This document shows, piece by piece, positions 26,042 through 34,267 of a stretch of DNA of 64,000 nt; position 1 is the stretch's first letter, and the number at the start of each line of letters is the position of its first letter. Below the pieces are notes generated by a model, which saw only the letters and a program-made list of their open reading frames with translations, searched no databases and had not been told where the DNA came from. The stretch is from Metarhizobium sp964253915 (GTDB lineage Bacteria; Pseudomonadota; Alphaproteobacteria; Rhizobiales; Rhizobiaceae), in NCBI RefSeq assembly GCF_964253915.1, contig NZ_CAXUSG020000003.1, positions 186,001-250,000 on the forward strand, written 5' to 3'. Both the position numbers and the translations under genes were made by a program.

Positions 26042-26715
26042 TTCTCACCTTCCGCCACGGCATCGACCGTGTGACGCATGATCAGCGGCATCTGCGCCAG
26101 TGTGAACAGGATGGTGATCGGCATCGTGCCCCAGACCTTGAAGTTGACCCAGAGATAATCGGCCATCTCCTTGTCGGGCATGTAGTACCAGTTGGCACCG
26201 CGCCAGACCGCTTCGTTCAACACCGCGAGAAACAGGAAGAAGATGCCCCAGCGCAGCGTCAGCTTTCGCCAGCCGTCGTCGTCGAGCTGGAAGGCGGCGT
26301 TGAAGACGTAGCCCAGCAGCGATTTTCCGAACAAGAGGCCACCGAGCAACACGACGCCGAACAGCGTGTTGACGATGGTCGGCTTCATCTTGATGAAGGT
26401 CTCGTCCTGCAGCCAGATCGACAGCGAACCGAACACCAGCACCACGACACCCGAGACAAAGGGCATGATCGGCAAGTGGCGAAAAACGATCTTGGAGATC
26501 ACCAGCGAGATCACCGTCGCCACCATGAACAGCGCCGTGGCAATCAGCAGCGGACCGCCGATCGCCGACAGCTCCGGAAAGGTCTTCGCCAGCCACTCGC
26601 CACGCAGGTTGCCGAAGAAGAAGACCAGCAGCGGGCCGAGCTCGAGAGCGAGTTTCAGCATCGGGTGCTGCCGCTCGGCGCGGGTCGGGGCGTTTTCGCT
26701 CTGCGTGGTCGTCAT
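26038..26715 (-). CDS. yciB: Intracellular septation protein A (YciB/IspZ family)
   Basis: This 225-residue inner-membrane protein of the YciB (IspZ) family is linked to cell envelope and septum formation. About six hydrophobic segments are visible, with the family segments PLLVFFFGNLRGEWLAKTFP near the N-terminus, the motif KPTIVNTLFGVVLLGGLLFGKSLLGYVF in the middle and FLAVLNEAVWRGANWYYMPDKEMADYLWVNFKVWG near the C-terminus. The N-terminal 25 residues are polar. It lies downstream of ftsY on the same strand (107-base gap) and overlaps the DUF2585 gene. Confidence 0.93.
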   Translation of the reverse strand: MTTTQSENAPTRAERQHPMLKLALELGPLLVFFFGNLRGEWLAKTFPELSAIGGPLLIATALFMVATVISLVISKIVFRHLPIMPFVSGVVVLVFGSLSIWLQDETFIKMKPTIVNTLFGVVLLGGLLFGKSLLGYVFNAAFQLDDDGWRKLTLRWGIFFLFLAVLNEAVWRGANWYYMPDKEMADYLWVNFKVWGTMPITILFTLAQMPLIMRHTVDAVAEGEN

Positions 26716-26822
26716 CGTTCGGGAATCCCGTTTTTCTCTCGTGGCACAAATCGCGTTGGGCGCTTTGCGGGCTTGCTCTAAAGGCGCGGCCTTTGCCCCT
26801 TATCCGTGGCCAATCTGTGACA

Positions 26823-28409
26823 TCATTGCGCGAGGCCTGCAATCGCCCGGGCAAAATCATTGGCCTCGAACGGTTCCAGATCATCGACGCCCTCGCCGAC
26901 GCCGATGAAATAGACCGGCAATTTGTGCTTCGCCGAGATGGCGACAAGGATGCCGCCGCGCGCCGTGCCGTCGAGCTTGGTCATGATCAGGCCGTTGACG
27001 CCGGCGACGTTGCGGAAGATCTCCACCTGCGACAACGCATTCTGGCCGGTGGTGGCGTCGAGCGTCTGCAGCACGGTGTGCGGCGCATCGGGATCGAGCT
27101 TGCCGAGCACGCGGACGATCTTTTCCAGCTCGGCCATCAGCTCTGCCTTGTTCTGCAACCGGCCGGCGGTGTCGATGATCAATACATCGCATTTTTTCGC
27201 CTTGGCCTGCTCGAAGGCGTCATAGGCAAGACCGGCAGCATCGGCGCCAAGCTTGGTGCCGATGAATTCCGACTTGGTGCGGTCGGCCCAGATCTTCAGC
27301 TGCTCGATAGCGGCGGCGCGGAACGTATCGCCGGCGGCCAGCATCACCTTCAGGCCGGCGCCGGAAAGTTTTGCCGCCAGCTTGCCGATGGTCGTCGTCT
27401 TACCGGTGCCGTTCACACCGACGACGAGGATGACATGCGGCTTGTGGTTGAGATCGAGCTGCAGCGGCTTGGCGACCGGCGTCAGCACCTTGGTGATCTC
27501 GGCAGCCATGATGCGGCTGACATCCTCGCCGGTGACATCCTTGCCGTAGCGTTCGGAAGACAGCGTATCGGCAACCCGCATCGCCGTTTCGACGCCGAGA
27601 TCGGCCTGGATCAACAGGTCTTCGAGGTCCTGCAGCGTCTGCTCGTCGAGTTTTCGCTTGGTGAACAGCGCAGCGATCTGGCCGGTCAACTGCGAGGAGG
27701 TGCGCGAAAGCCCCTGGCGCAGGCGCTGGAACCAGGACAATTTTGCCTGAGGTGCTGCCGGCAGCGGCTCGACGATGGCCGGACCGGTGGAAAAACCCTT
27801 GGGCAGGACCGGATCGGTGCGGCCGGTTTCCGGCGCCTGCACCGTTTCGTCGGAGATTGTCTCGACCGGCAGCGAAGCCGGCACATCGACGGGTTCCGAC
27901 GCGGCAAGGCTACCCGCATCATCGGTGGTATCCACCGGCACTTCACCGCCGACGACGATGTCTGCCTGTCCGGGAATGTCGCCGGCCGATCCGGGAATGT
28001 CACCGGACTGTATCAGGCTCTCCTCTTCGCCCGCATCGCGAAGCGCTTGGTCGAATGACGGCTCGGCAGCCGGCGCCGCATCGTCCTCCTGCGCCGCCTC
28101 GGCGATGGCTTCCGCCTGCAGCAAGGACAATGGGGTAACGCCGAGATCGCCGATCCGGTCGACCGTCGGCAGGAGCGGTGGCTCTTCTTCAACCGTATCG
28201 GCGGCCGGACCGCCGGCGGTGTCCATCACCCCGGGCGCCACCGGATCGGCTGGCGATACCGGCAGATCTTCGTGGCGCGAGCGGGGTTCTGCCTCTGCCG
28301 CGATCGCTGTCTTTTCTTCGGGCGTCAGCGCGAAGGGAGACGGAGGCGCCTCCTCGACCGGCTTCTCCTTGCCGAAGGTGAAGACTTTTTTGATGAAACC
28401 GAGGGCCAT
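26823..28409 (-). CDS. ftsY: Signal recognition particle receptor FtsY
   Basis: SRP receptor GTPase that docks the ribosome-SRP complex at the inner membrane. The 528 residues comprise an acidic, low-complexity A domain (about 1-220), an N domain (about 225-320), and a G domain with G1 GVNGTGKTT at residues 331-339, a DTAGR motif and TKLDG. The A domain is longer than that of many alphaproteobacteria and rich in Asp, Glu, Ala and Pro, with a repeated GDIPG motif around residues 136-147. It lies 15 bases downstream of mtaB in a probable dapF-mtaB-ftsY operon. Confidence 0.97.
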   Translation of the reverse strand: MALGFIKKVFTFGKEKPVEEAPPSPFALTPEEKTAIAAEAEPRSRHEDLPVSPADPVAPGVMDTAGGPAADTVEEEPPLLPTVDRIGDLGVTPLSLLQAEAIAEAAQEDDAAPAAEPSFDQALRDAGEEESLIQSGDIPGSAGDIPGQADIVVGGEVPVDTTDDAGSLAASEPVDVPASLPVETISDETVQAPETGRTDPVLPKGFSTGPAIVEPLPAAPQAKLSWFQRLRQGLSRTSSQLTGQIAALFTKRKLDEQTLQDLEDLLIQADLGVETAMRVADTLSSERYGKDVTGEDVSRIMAAEITKVLTPVAKPLQLDLNHKPHVILVVGVNGTGKTTTIGKLAAKLSGAGLKVMLAAGDTFRAAAIEQLKIWADRTKSEFIGTKLGADAAGLAYDAFEQAKAKKCDVLIIDTAGRLQNKAELMAELEKIVRVLGKLDPDAPHTVLQTLDATTGQNALSQVEIFRNVAGVNGLIMTKLDGTARGGILVAISAKHKLPVYFIGVGEGVDDLEPFEANDFARAIAGLAQ

Positions 28410-28424
28410 GAATGATCCGTGACG

Positions 28425-29699
28425 TCAGGCCGCCTGCGCCGCCTTCAATTGCATTTCGAGGTGCTTGCCATTGTGGCCGGTGATGACGACCGGCACAAGA
28501 TCGCGAGGTTTCAACCCCGCCGCGCCCACAAGCGTGAAATTTTCCGTATGCGCAAGCCCGTTGTTTTCGACCAGCAGCATCTGCTCGCTGCCGACCATCG
28601 CATCGAGGTGGGCATTGTGAAGGTCCATGCCCACGGCCCGCAGCCTAGCCGCCCGCTCCTTGACCAGCGCCCGGTCCAGCTGCGGCATGCGTGCCGCCGG
28701 TGTTCCCGGCCGTGGGCTGTAGGGGAAGACGTGCAGGAAGGCGATGCCCGCCTCGCGCGCCATCGCGGCGGCATTGTCGAACATGGCGTCGGTTTCGGTC
28801 GGGAAACCGGCGATCATGTCGGCGCCGAAACTCGTCTCCGGCCGCAGCCGCCGCACGTCCTCGATGAAACGCAGGGCATCGGCGCGGGCATGGCGCCGTT
28901 TCATGCGTTTCAGGATCATGTCGTCGCCATGCTGCAAGGACAGGTGCAGGTGCGGCATGAAGCGCGGCTCCTCGGCAATCAGGTCGAGGAGGTACCGGTC
29001 GGCCTCGATGCTGTCGATCGAGGATAACCTTAACCGGCGAATATCCGGCACATGCTTCAACAGGGTCTTGGCCAGCAAGCCGAGGCTCGGTTCGCCCGGC
29101 AGGTCGGCGCCGTAGCTGGTGGCATCGACGCCGGTCAGCACGATCTCGCTATAACCGCCCTCGACCAGTTTTCGCGCCTGGTCGACGACGGCGCCCATCG
29201 GCACCGAGCGGGAATTGCCGCGGCCATACGGAATGATGCAGAAGGTGCAGCGGTGGTCGCAGCCGTTCTGCACCTGAATGAAAGCGCGCACATGCCCGTC
29301 GATGTGCTTGACCATCTGTGGTGCGGTGTGGCGCACGCTCATGATATCGTTGACGCGCAGCTTCTCTTCGGCCGAAACGCCGAAATCCGGCAGGGCGCGA
29401 TAGGAGGCCGACGCCAGCTTCTCCTCGTTGCCGAGCACCGCATCGACCTCGGGCATCGCCGCGAAAGCGTCCTTCTCCACCTGCGCGGCACAACCGGTGA
29501 CGATGATGCGGGCATGCGGATTTTCGCGCCGCGCGCGGCGGATCGCCTGGCGCGCCTGGCGCACGGCCTCGCCGGTGACGGCACAGGTATTGACCAGCAC
29601 GGCATTGTTGAGGCCGGCCTTTTCCGCCTGCGCCCGCATGACTTCGGATTCGTAGGTATTCAGCCGACAGCCGAACGTAATGACCTCGACGCCGCTCAC
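28425..29699 (-). CDS. mtaB: tRNA (t6A37) methylthiotransferase MtaB
   Basis: Radical-SAM methylthiotransferase that converts t6A37 to ms2t6A37 in tRNAs reading ANN codons. The 424 residues contain an N-terminal UPF0004 domain (VITFGCRLNTYESEVM, then NTCAVTGEAVRQARQ and TGCAAQ with three cluster Cys), a radical-SAM motif C-x3-C-x2-C in CDHRCTFCIIPYGRG, and a C-terminal TRAM region. The start is a GTG at 29699 overlapping the dapF stop by four bases; the frame extends further upstream but only through dapF sequence. It is co-transcribed with dapF and ftsY. Confidence 0.94.
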   Translation of the reverse strand: MSGVEVITFGCRLNTYESEVMRAQAEKAGLNNAVLVNTCAVTGEAVRQARQAIRRARRENPHARIIVTGCAAQVEKDAFAAMPEVDAVLGNEEKLASASYRALPDFGVSAEEKLRVNDIMSVRHTAPQMVKHIDGHVRAFIQVQNGCDHRCTFCIIPYGRGNSRSVPMGAVVDQARKLVEGGYSEIVLTGVDATSYGADLPGEPSLGLLAKTLLKHVPDIRRLRLSSIDSIEADRYLLDLIAEEPRFMPHLHLSLQHGDDMILKRMKRRHARADALRFIEDVRRLRPETSFGADMIAGFPTETDAMFDNAAAMAREAGIAFLHVFPYSPRPGTPAARMPQLDRALVKERAARLRAVGMDLHNAHLDAMVGSEQMLLVENNGLAHTENFTLVGAAGLKPRDLVPVVITGHNGKHLEMQLKAAQAA

Positions 29700-30601
29700 T
29701 GCGCCTGCGCCCCGGCTTCCGTTTCGCGTGTCCAGGTACCGGTCGAGGGATCGAGCATGCCGGACCATTCCCATTCCGCCGGGCCGGTCATGATCACATG
29801 GTCGTCGCGCTCGCGCCATTCGATGGCAAGCGTGCCGCGATTCGGGCTGCTGGCGACGGTGATGGTGACGTTGCGCCCGGTGCGCCCGGTGCGGGCAGCG
29901 GAAACGCCGGCGGAACAGGCGGCCGAGCCACAAGCGAGCGTCAGCCCGGCACCACGCTCCCAGGTGCGCGTGGTCAGCGACGAGGGCGACGTCACCTGCG
30001 CCAGCGTGATATTGGCCTTTTCCGGAAACATCGGATGATTTTCGAGCAGTGGGCCGAAACGGTGCAGATCGTAGGACATGACGTCCTGATCAACCCAGAA
30101 GACGGCATGCGGGTTGCCCATCGACATCGCCGAGGGCGAATGCAGCACCGGATTGTCGATCGGACCGATCTGCAGCTCGATGCGGCTGGTATCGTAAAAT
30201 TCCTCCGCCAGCGGAATGCGGTCCCATGCAAACACCGGCTTGCCCATGTCGACGGAAATCGTGCCATCCGCATGCTCGACGGCATTGAGGATACCGGCAA
30301 CCGTCTGGAAGGTAAACGTCTTCTTACCGGTCTCGGCAGCGAGCGCCTGCACGACGCAACGCGTGCCGTTGCCGCAGGCCTGCGCCCTGGTGCCATCGCA
30401 ATTGACGATGTCGATCCAGGCATCGGTGCCGTCGGCCTTCGGATCGTGGATCGCCATGATCTGGTCGAACTGGGTGGAGGGATCGGCATTGAGCGCGATC
30501 GCCGCTTCCGGCGTCACCTTGTCTTTCCGGCCACGCATATCGACCACCAGGATCTTGTTGCCAAGCCCGTTCATCTTCGCGAATTCGACCGTATTGCTCA
30601 T
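29696..30601 (-). CDS. dapF: Diaminopimelate epimerase
   Basis: Converts LL- to meso-diaminopimelate for lysine and peptidoglycan. The 301 residues are in the family range. The N-terminal FAKMNGLGNKILVVDMRG and two catalytic cysteines are visible: Cys76 in QACGNGTRCV and the second in LACGSAACS near residue 225. The ATG at 30601 has AAGGTGGA upstream; a GTG 12 bases earlier is less likely. It starts the probable dapF-mtaB-ftsY operon, a common alphaproteobacterial order. Confidence 0.96.
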   Translation of the reverse strand: MSNTVEFAKMNGLGNKILVVDMRGRKDKVTPEAAIALNADPSTQFDQIMAIHDPKADGTDAWIDIVNCDGTRAQACGNGTRCVVQALAAETGKKTFTFQTVAGILNAVEHADGTISVDMGKPVFAWDRIPLAEEFYDTSRIELQIGPIDNPVLHSPSAMSMGNPHAVFWVDQDVMSYDLHRFGPLLENHPMFPEKANITLAQVTSPSSLTTRTWERGAGLTLACGSAACSAGVSAARTGRTGRNVTITVASSPNRGTLAIEWRERDDHVIMTGPAEWEWSGMLDPSTGTWTRETEAGAQAQ

Positions 30602-30696
30602 GGGACCATCCACCTTTCTTGCGGCCTATATGGCGGAAATGCGGGTAAATTACCAGTGGCGGCATGGCCTTGCCGGCGATCACGCCAAAGGTATGG

Positions 30697-31725
30697 TTAC
30701 GGCGAAGACGTCGGCACCTCGAAGACCTCCCCGGGCGAAAGCGGCGGAAAGCGTTCCCGGGCAATGTTTCGTTCGTCCAGCGCCGCATGCAGCGCCTCGA
30801 CCGGCTGGCGGATGCCTTCGTCGGTCAGTTGGAACGTGCCCCAATGATGGCCGGCGACATAATCGGCACCGCACAGCAGCATGCCCTCAACGGCTTCTTC
30901 CGGATTCTGGTGCTGGCCACGCATGAACCAGCGCGGCTCATAAGCACCGAACGGCAAGAGCGCCAGACGAAAACCGCCATATTTTTCGCCGACGGCGCGG
31001 TAGTTGATGCCATCGTGAAAGCCGGTGTCGCCGATATGGTAGATACGCCCGGCCGGCGTTTCGAGCACGAAGGCCGACCAGAGCGCCATGCGCCGATCAA
31101 ACGTGCCCCGCGCCGACCAGTGATGGCAGGGTTCGGCGATAACGCGGATGCCGGCGACGGAGATGTCCTGGCCCCAGTCGAGCACGGCAATACGCGCCTC
31201 CGGCGCCGCATGGCGGATGAGACCGTCGTTGCCGAGCGGCGTGACGATCTGCGGCTTGTGCGCCTGATCGAGCGCCTTCAGCGTCGCCAGATCCATGTGG
31301 TCGTAATGATTGTGCGTCACCAGCACGAGATCGATCGGCGGCAAGTCGGTGAATTCTATGCCGGGAGCCACGAACCGCTTCGGTCCGGCAAATGAAAACG
31401 GGCTGACCCTTTCGGACCAGACCGGATCGGTGAGAATATTGATGCCCGCCACCTGCACCAAGAGCGAGGCATGCCCGACCATCGTCACCCTGATGTCGCC
31501 ACCATCGACACGGCGGGCCGGTTTTGTCGGCTTGAACGGGCTTGTGACGGTTTTCGGCCAGGCGATCCTGCCACCGCCGAATTGCCAGCGCAGCAGATCC
31601 GGCAAGCCGAGCGGTGGAATGCCGCCGGGATTGAAAAAATAGGTGCCGTCGAAATGATCCGTCGCCGGACCCTGGTAATAGGGATTCTTTATCCGCAACG
31701 TCTTCGCCCATTCTTTTGTGGTCAT
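30697..31725 (-). CDS. Metallo-beta-lactamase-fold hydrolase (NAPE-PLD/UlaG-like, COG2220)
   Basis: This 342-residue cytoplasmic hydrolase has the H-x-H-x-D-H zinc motif as THNHYDHMD, preceded by GHASLLVQVAGINILTDPVW and followed by late zinc-ligand regions (AEPCHHWS, IGDTGFHDG). The N-terminal region (KNPYYQGPATDHFDGTYFFNPGG) is the signature of the NAPE-PLD-like group, whose bacterial members have been linked to phospholipid or lactone hydrolysis. The substrate is not known. The start at 31725 (ATG) removes an N-terminal extension of 15 residues. It precedes dapF on the same strand by 95 bases. Confidence 0.87.
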   Translation of the reverse strand: MTTKEWAKTLRIKNPYYQGPATDHFDGTYFFNPGGIPPLGLPDLLRWQFGGGRIAWPKTVTSPFKPTKPARRVDGGDIRVTMVGHASLLVQVAGINILTDPVWSERVSPFSFAGPKRFVAPGIEFTDLPPIDLVLVTHNHYDHMDLATLKALDQAHKPQIVTPLGNDGLIRHAAPEARIAVLDWGQDISVAGIRVIAEPCHHWSARGTFDRRMALWSAFVLETPAGRIYHIGDTGFHDGINYRAVGEKYGGFRLALLPFGAYEPRWFMRGQHQNPEEAVEGMLLCGADYVAGHHWGTFQLTDEGIRQPVEALHAALDERNIARERFPPLSPGEVFEVPTSSP

Positions 31726-31958
31726 CGGTGGCTTCCGATGATCGTTCAGAGATGGGCTACAATCAGGCAAAACGCAAACTGCCGATCAGATAACTACAAA
31801 AGGTGTTTTTTGCTTTTCTACTTCATTACTCGGCTATCAAAAATTCCATATCATTGCAGAAACACATCACGAACAAATTTGCCTGTGGATTATTCTTTAT
31901 CGTATCCACACTGAATATAAGAAGATTCGACAAACAAACTAATAACAGAGAAAATAAA

Positions 31959-31991
31959 AAGGTCCACATGTCTGATTCACATGTGGACCTT
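31959..31991 (-). terminator. Perfect 13-bp inverted repeat, terminator-like on the minus strand
   Basis: AAGGTCCACATGT and ACATGTGGACCTT flank a 7-base loop. On the plus strand an A-rich run precedes it; read on the minus strand the hairpin is therefore followed by TTTTATTTT, as in an intrinsic terminator. There is no gene on the minus strand to its right that I can support, so it may end an unannotated minus-strand RNA or act as a leader structure on the plus strand. Confidence 0.55.
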
Positions 31992-32072
31992 GAACGCTAG
32001 CAGCCGGTTCGGACTGCCGTTGTGATCACCACGACACCATGATTCATGTTGTGGGAGACGTCAAGACCGAGC

Positions 32073-32096
32073 TGGCCTTTTAAACAGAAAGGGCCA
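32073..32096 (+). promoter_or_regulatory. Hairpin covering the ribosome-binding site of the 79-residue gene
   Basis: TGGCCTTTT (32073-32081) can pair with AAAGGGCCA (32088-32096) around an AAACAG loop, with one G-T pair. The 3' arm includes AAAGGG, the only plausible Shine-Dalgarno sequence for the ATG at 32101, seven bases away. If formed, it would sequester the ribosome site. It is seen in sequence only; no regulator is evident. Confidence 0.45.
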
Positions 32097-32100
32097 CAAA

Positions 32101-32340
32101 ATGGCAATTGCGACTCATCCTATAACAGGAGTGGAAATAAACCCGATTGTTATAGAGCGTAAATCTCTGACTTTTGAGGAGGCCGTCACCGCTCACGTTA
32201 TGCGTATCGAAGGCGTTAAATACAACATAATCGCTCAGCATCTTGGCACAAATACTCACCGACTCGGTGAAGTATTCCGCGAAGAAAAGCATAGCGGCTC
32301 AAAGAAGATAGCGATGAATTTGGTCGCGAATCAGCATTAA
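32101..32340 (+). CDS. Small helix-turn-helix-like protein of unknown function
   Basis: This 79-residue protein is preceded by AAAGGG at a good distance. Residues 24-60 read as a helix, a turn and a recognition helix: EAVTAHVMRIEGVKYNIIAQHLGTNTHRLGEVFREEKH. The I-A-x-x-L-G-T-N-x-x-R-x-x-E-V pattern resembles small HTH proteins scattered in alphaproteobacterial genomes. Lower GC and less biased codons than neighbours are consistent with horizontal origin. No partner gene is adjacent. I do not recognise a named family; a DNA-binding role is inference. Confidence 0.5.
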   Translation: MAIATHPITGVEINPIVIERKSLTFEEAVTAHVMRIEGVKYNIIAQHLGTNTHRLGEVFREEKHSGSKKIAMNLVANQH

Positions 32341-32681
32341 TCAGAGACAGATCAAGGTCTTTGGAATTGCTGAAAACACAAGCTTTGCCGAGCTATGAGG
32401 CGACCTTCGAACGTCGCCTCTAAATTACGCCTTAGAAAAGAAGCGCAGAATTCCCGCATTTTCCTTGACTTTGTCGGGATCTTCGGGTTTATCGCGCCCA
32501 ATCTGCGACGAGACAAGCACTCCGAGCCGCCGACCGGGACCCGTGAAGGTATAAAGAGATCCCGGAGGTCAACACCCGACAGCGCGATGCGCCCTCGGGT
32601 GCTTTTTGGCTTTGCGTCTTGTTTTCGTCAAGCGATATACCGACGTTTCAGGTGATCCCCGAAACGAAGAAGGAAGAGCTG
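32341..32681. other. Spacer before ffh with one terminator hairpin
   Basis: These 341 bases contain no supported gene. They hold a stem GACCGGGA/TCCCGGAGGTC (with a bulge) at about 32532-32570 and a terminator-like hairpin at 32573-32607, which could be the 3' end of a small RNA or of the small HTH transcript. I looked here for a 4.5S SRP RNA because of the ffh neighbour and did not find its conserved tip. Confidence 0.5.
32573..32607 (+). terminator. Rho-independent terminator upstream of ffh
   Basis: CACCCGA (32573-32579) and TCGGGTG (32595-32601) enclose an inner GCGC hairpin and are followed by CTTTTT. It separates the small-gene transcript from the ffh operon. Confidence 0.65.
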
Positions 32682-34250
32682 ATGTTTGAGAACCTCCAGG
32701 ACCGTCTTGGTTCCATCCTGAATGGACTGACCGGCCGTGGCGCGCTGTCGGAAGCCGATGTTTCCGCCGCCCTGCGGGAGGTTCGCCGCGCGCTGCTCGA
32801 AGCCGACGTCGCGCTGGAAGTCGTGCGCTCCTTCACCGATCGCGTCCGCGAAAAGGCCGTCGGCGCCGAAGTCTTGAAGTCGATCAAGCCGGGCCAGATG
32901 GTCGTCAAGATCGTCCATGACGAGCTGATCGAGATGCTCGGCTCCGAGGGCGAAAGCATCGACCTCAACGCGCCGGCGCCGGTCGTCATCATGATGGTCG
33001 GCCTGCAGGGCTCGGGCAAGACGACGACGACGGCGAAGATCGCCAACCGGATGAAGACGCGTGATCGCAAGAAGGTGCTGATGGCATCGCTCGACACGCG
33101 CCGTCCGGCTGCGCAGGAGCAGTTGCGCCAGCTGGGCGTCCAGACAAGCGTCGACACGCTGCCGATCATCGCCGGCCAGTCGCCGACCGATATCGCCGCG
33201 CGCGCCGTGCAGGCGGCCAAGCTCGGCGGCCACGACATCGTCATCCTCGATACCGCCGGCCGCACGCATATCGACGAGCCGCTGATGGCCGAAATGGCGG
33301 ACATCAAGAAGAAGTCCAATCCGCACGAGATCCTGCTCGTTGCCGACAGCCTCACCGGTCAGGACGCCGTCAACCTCGCCCGCAACTTCGACGAACGCGT
33401 CGGCATCACCGGCCTGGTGCTCACCCGCATGGACGGCGACGGCCGCGGCGGTGCTGCCCTTTCGATGCGCGCCGTCACCGGCAAGCCGATCAAGCTGATC
33501 GGCGTCGGCGAAAAGATGGGCGAGCTGGAGGAATTCCATCCCCGCCGGATCGCCGACCGTATCCTCGGCATGGGCGACATCGTCTCGCTGGTCGAGAAGG
33601 CTGCCGAAAACATCGACGCCGAGAAGGCGGCGGCCATGGCCGCCAAGATGGCCAAGGGCAAGTTCGACCTCAACGACCTCGCCGACCAGATCGGTCAGAT
33701 GCAGAAGATGGGCGGCATGGGCGGCATCATGGGCATGATGCCCGGCATGTCGGGCATGAAGGACAAGATGGCCGCCGCCGGCCTGGACGACAAGGTGTTC
33801 AAGCGCCAGCTCGCCATCATCTCGTCGATGACCAAGGCCGAGCGCTCCAACCCGGACCTTCTCAAGCATTCGCGTAAAAAACGCATCGCCGCCGGCTCCG
33901 GCACCGATGCCGCCGACATCAACAAGCTTCTGAAGATGCACCGGCAGATGGCCGACATGATGAAGATGATGGGCGGCAAGGGCAAAGGCGGCATGATGAA
34001 GCAGATGATGGGCGGCCTGGCCTCGAAGATGGGGCTTGGCGGCATGGGGGGCATGGGGGGCATGCCCGACCTGTCGAGCCTCGATCCGAAGCAGCTGGAA
34101 GCCTTGCAGAAGCAGGCGGAGGCTGCCGGCCTCGGCAAGCCGGGCGGCATGCCCGGCCTGGGTGGCGGCCTGCCGGGCCTCGGCGGGGCCAAGCTTCCCG
34201 GTCTTGGCGGCGGTTTCCCCGGTCTTCCCGGCCTGCCGAAGAAGAAGTGA
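32682..34250 (+). CDS. ffh: Signal recognition particle protein Ffh
   Basis: SRP54 homologue that binds signal peptides and 4.5S RNA and delivers ribosomes to FtsY. The 522 residues hold the N domain (1-90), the G domain with G1 GLQGSGKT at 107-114, a DTAGR motif and TRMDGDGRGGAA, and a Met-rich M domain from about residue 320. The C-terminal tail from about residue 445 is an unusually long run of Gly, Met, Pro and Leu (MGGMGGM, PGLGGGLPGLGG), ending in PKKK. The start ATG at 32682 has AGGAAG upstream. It begins the operon with chorismate mutase, rpsP, rimM, trmD and rplS. Confidence 0.97.
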   Translation: MFENLQDRLGSILNGLTGRGALSEADVSAALREVRRALLEADVALEVVRSFTDRVREKAVGAEVLKSIKPGQMVVKIVHDELIEMLGSEGESIDLNAPAPVVIMMVGLQGSGKTTTTAKIANRMKTRDRKKVLMASLDTRRPAAQEQLRQLGVQTSVDTLPIIAGQSPTDIAARAVQAAKLGGHDIVILDTAGRTHIDEPLMAEMADIKKKSNPHEILLVADSLTGQDAVNLARNFDERVGITGLVLTRMDGDGRGGAALSMRAVTGKPIKLIGVGEKMGELEEFHPRRIADRILGMGDIVSLVEKAAENIDAEKAAAMAAKMAKGKFDLNDLADQIGQMQKMGGMGGIMGMMPGMSGMKDKMAAAGLDDKVFKRQLAIISSMTKAERSNPDLLKHSRKKRIAAGSGTDAADINKLLKMHRQMADMMKMMGGKGKGGMMKQMMGGLASKMGLGGMGGMGGMPDLSSLDPKQLEALQKQAEAAGLGKPGGMPGLGGGLPGLGGAKLPGLGGGFPGLPGLPKKK

Positions 34251-34267
34251 GGGGAGGAAAGCCTTAA

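Larger units (their letters stand above)
31726..32100. other. AT-rich intergenic island
   Basis: About 375 bases lie between the hydrolase gene and the small HTH gene. Bases 31790-31960 are strikingly AT-rich compared with the surrounding high-GC genome. No convincing long frame is present. The stretch holds the perfect inverted repeat at 31959-31991, a short frame MSDSHVDLER at 31968-32000 (preceded by AAAAAGG), and a second hairpin at 32073-32096. It may be the leader of the small gene or an unrelated small RNA locus. Confidence 0.6.

Noticed and set aside
32080..32292. 70-codon minus-strand frame opposite the small HTH gene
   Set aside because: No ribosome site or family features; it is fully antisense to the better-supported 79-residue gene.
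32341..32681. Possible 4.5S SRP RNA next to ffh
   Set aside because: The conserved GGAA tetraloop and paired asymmetric loop of SRP RNA were not found in the interval.
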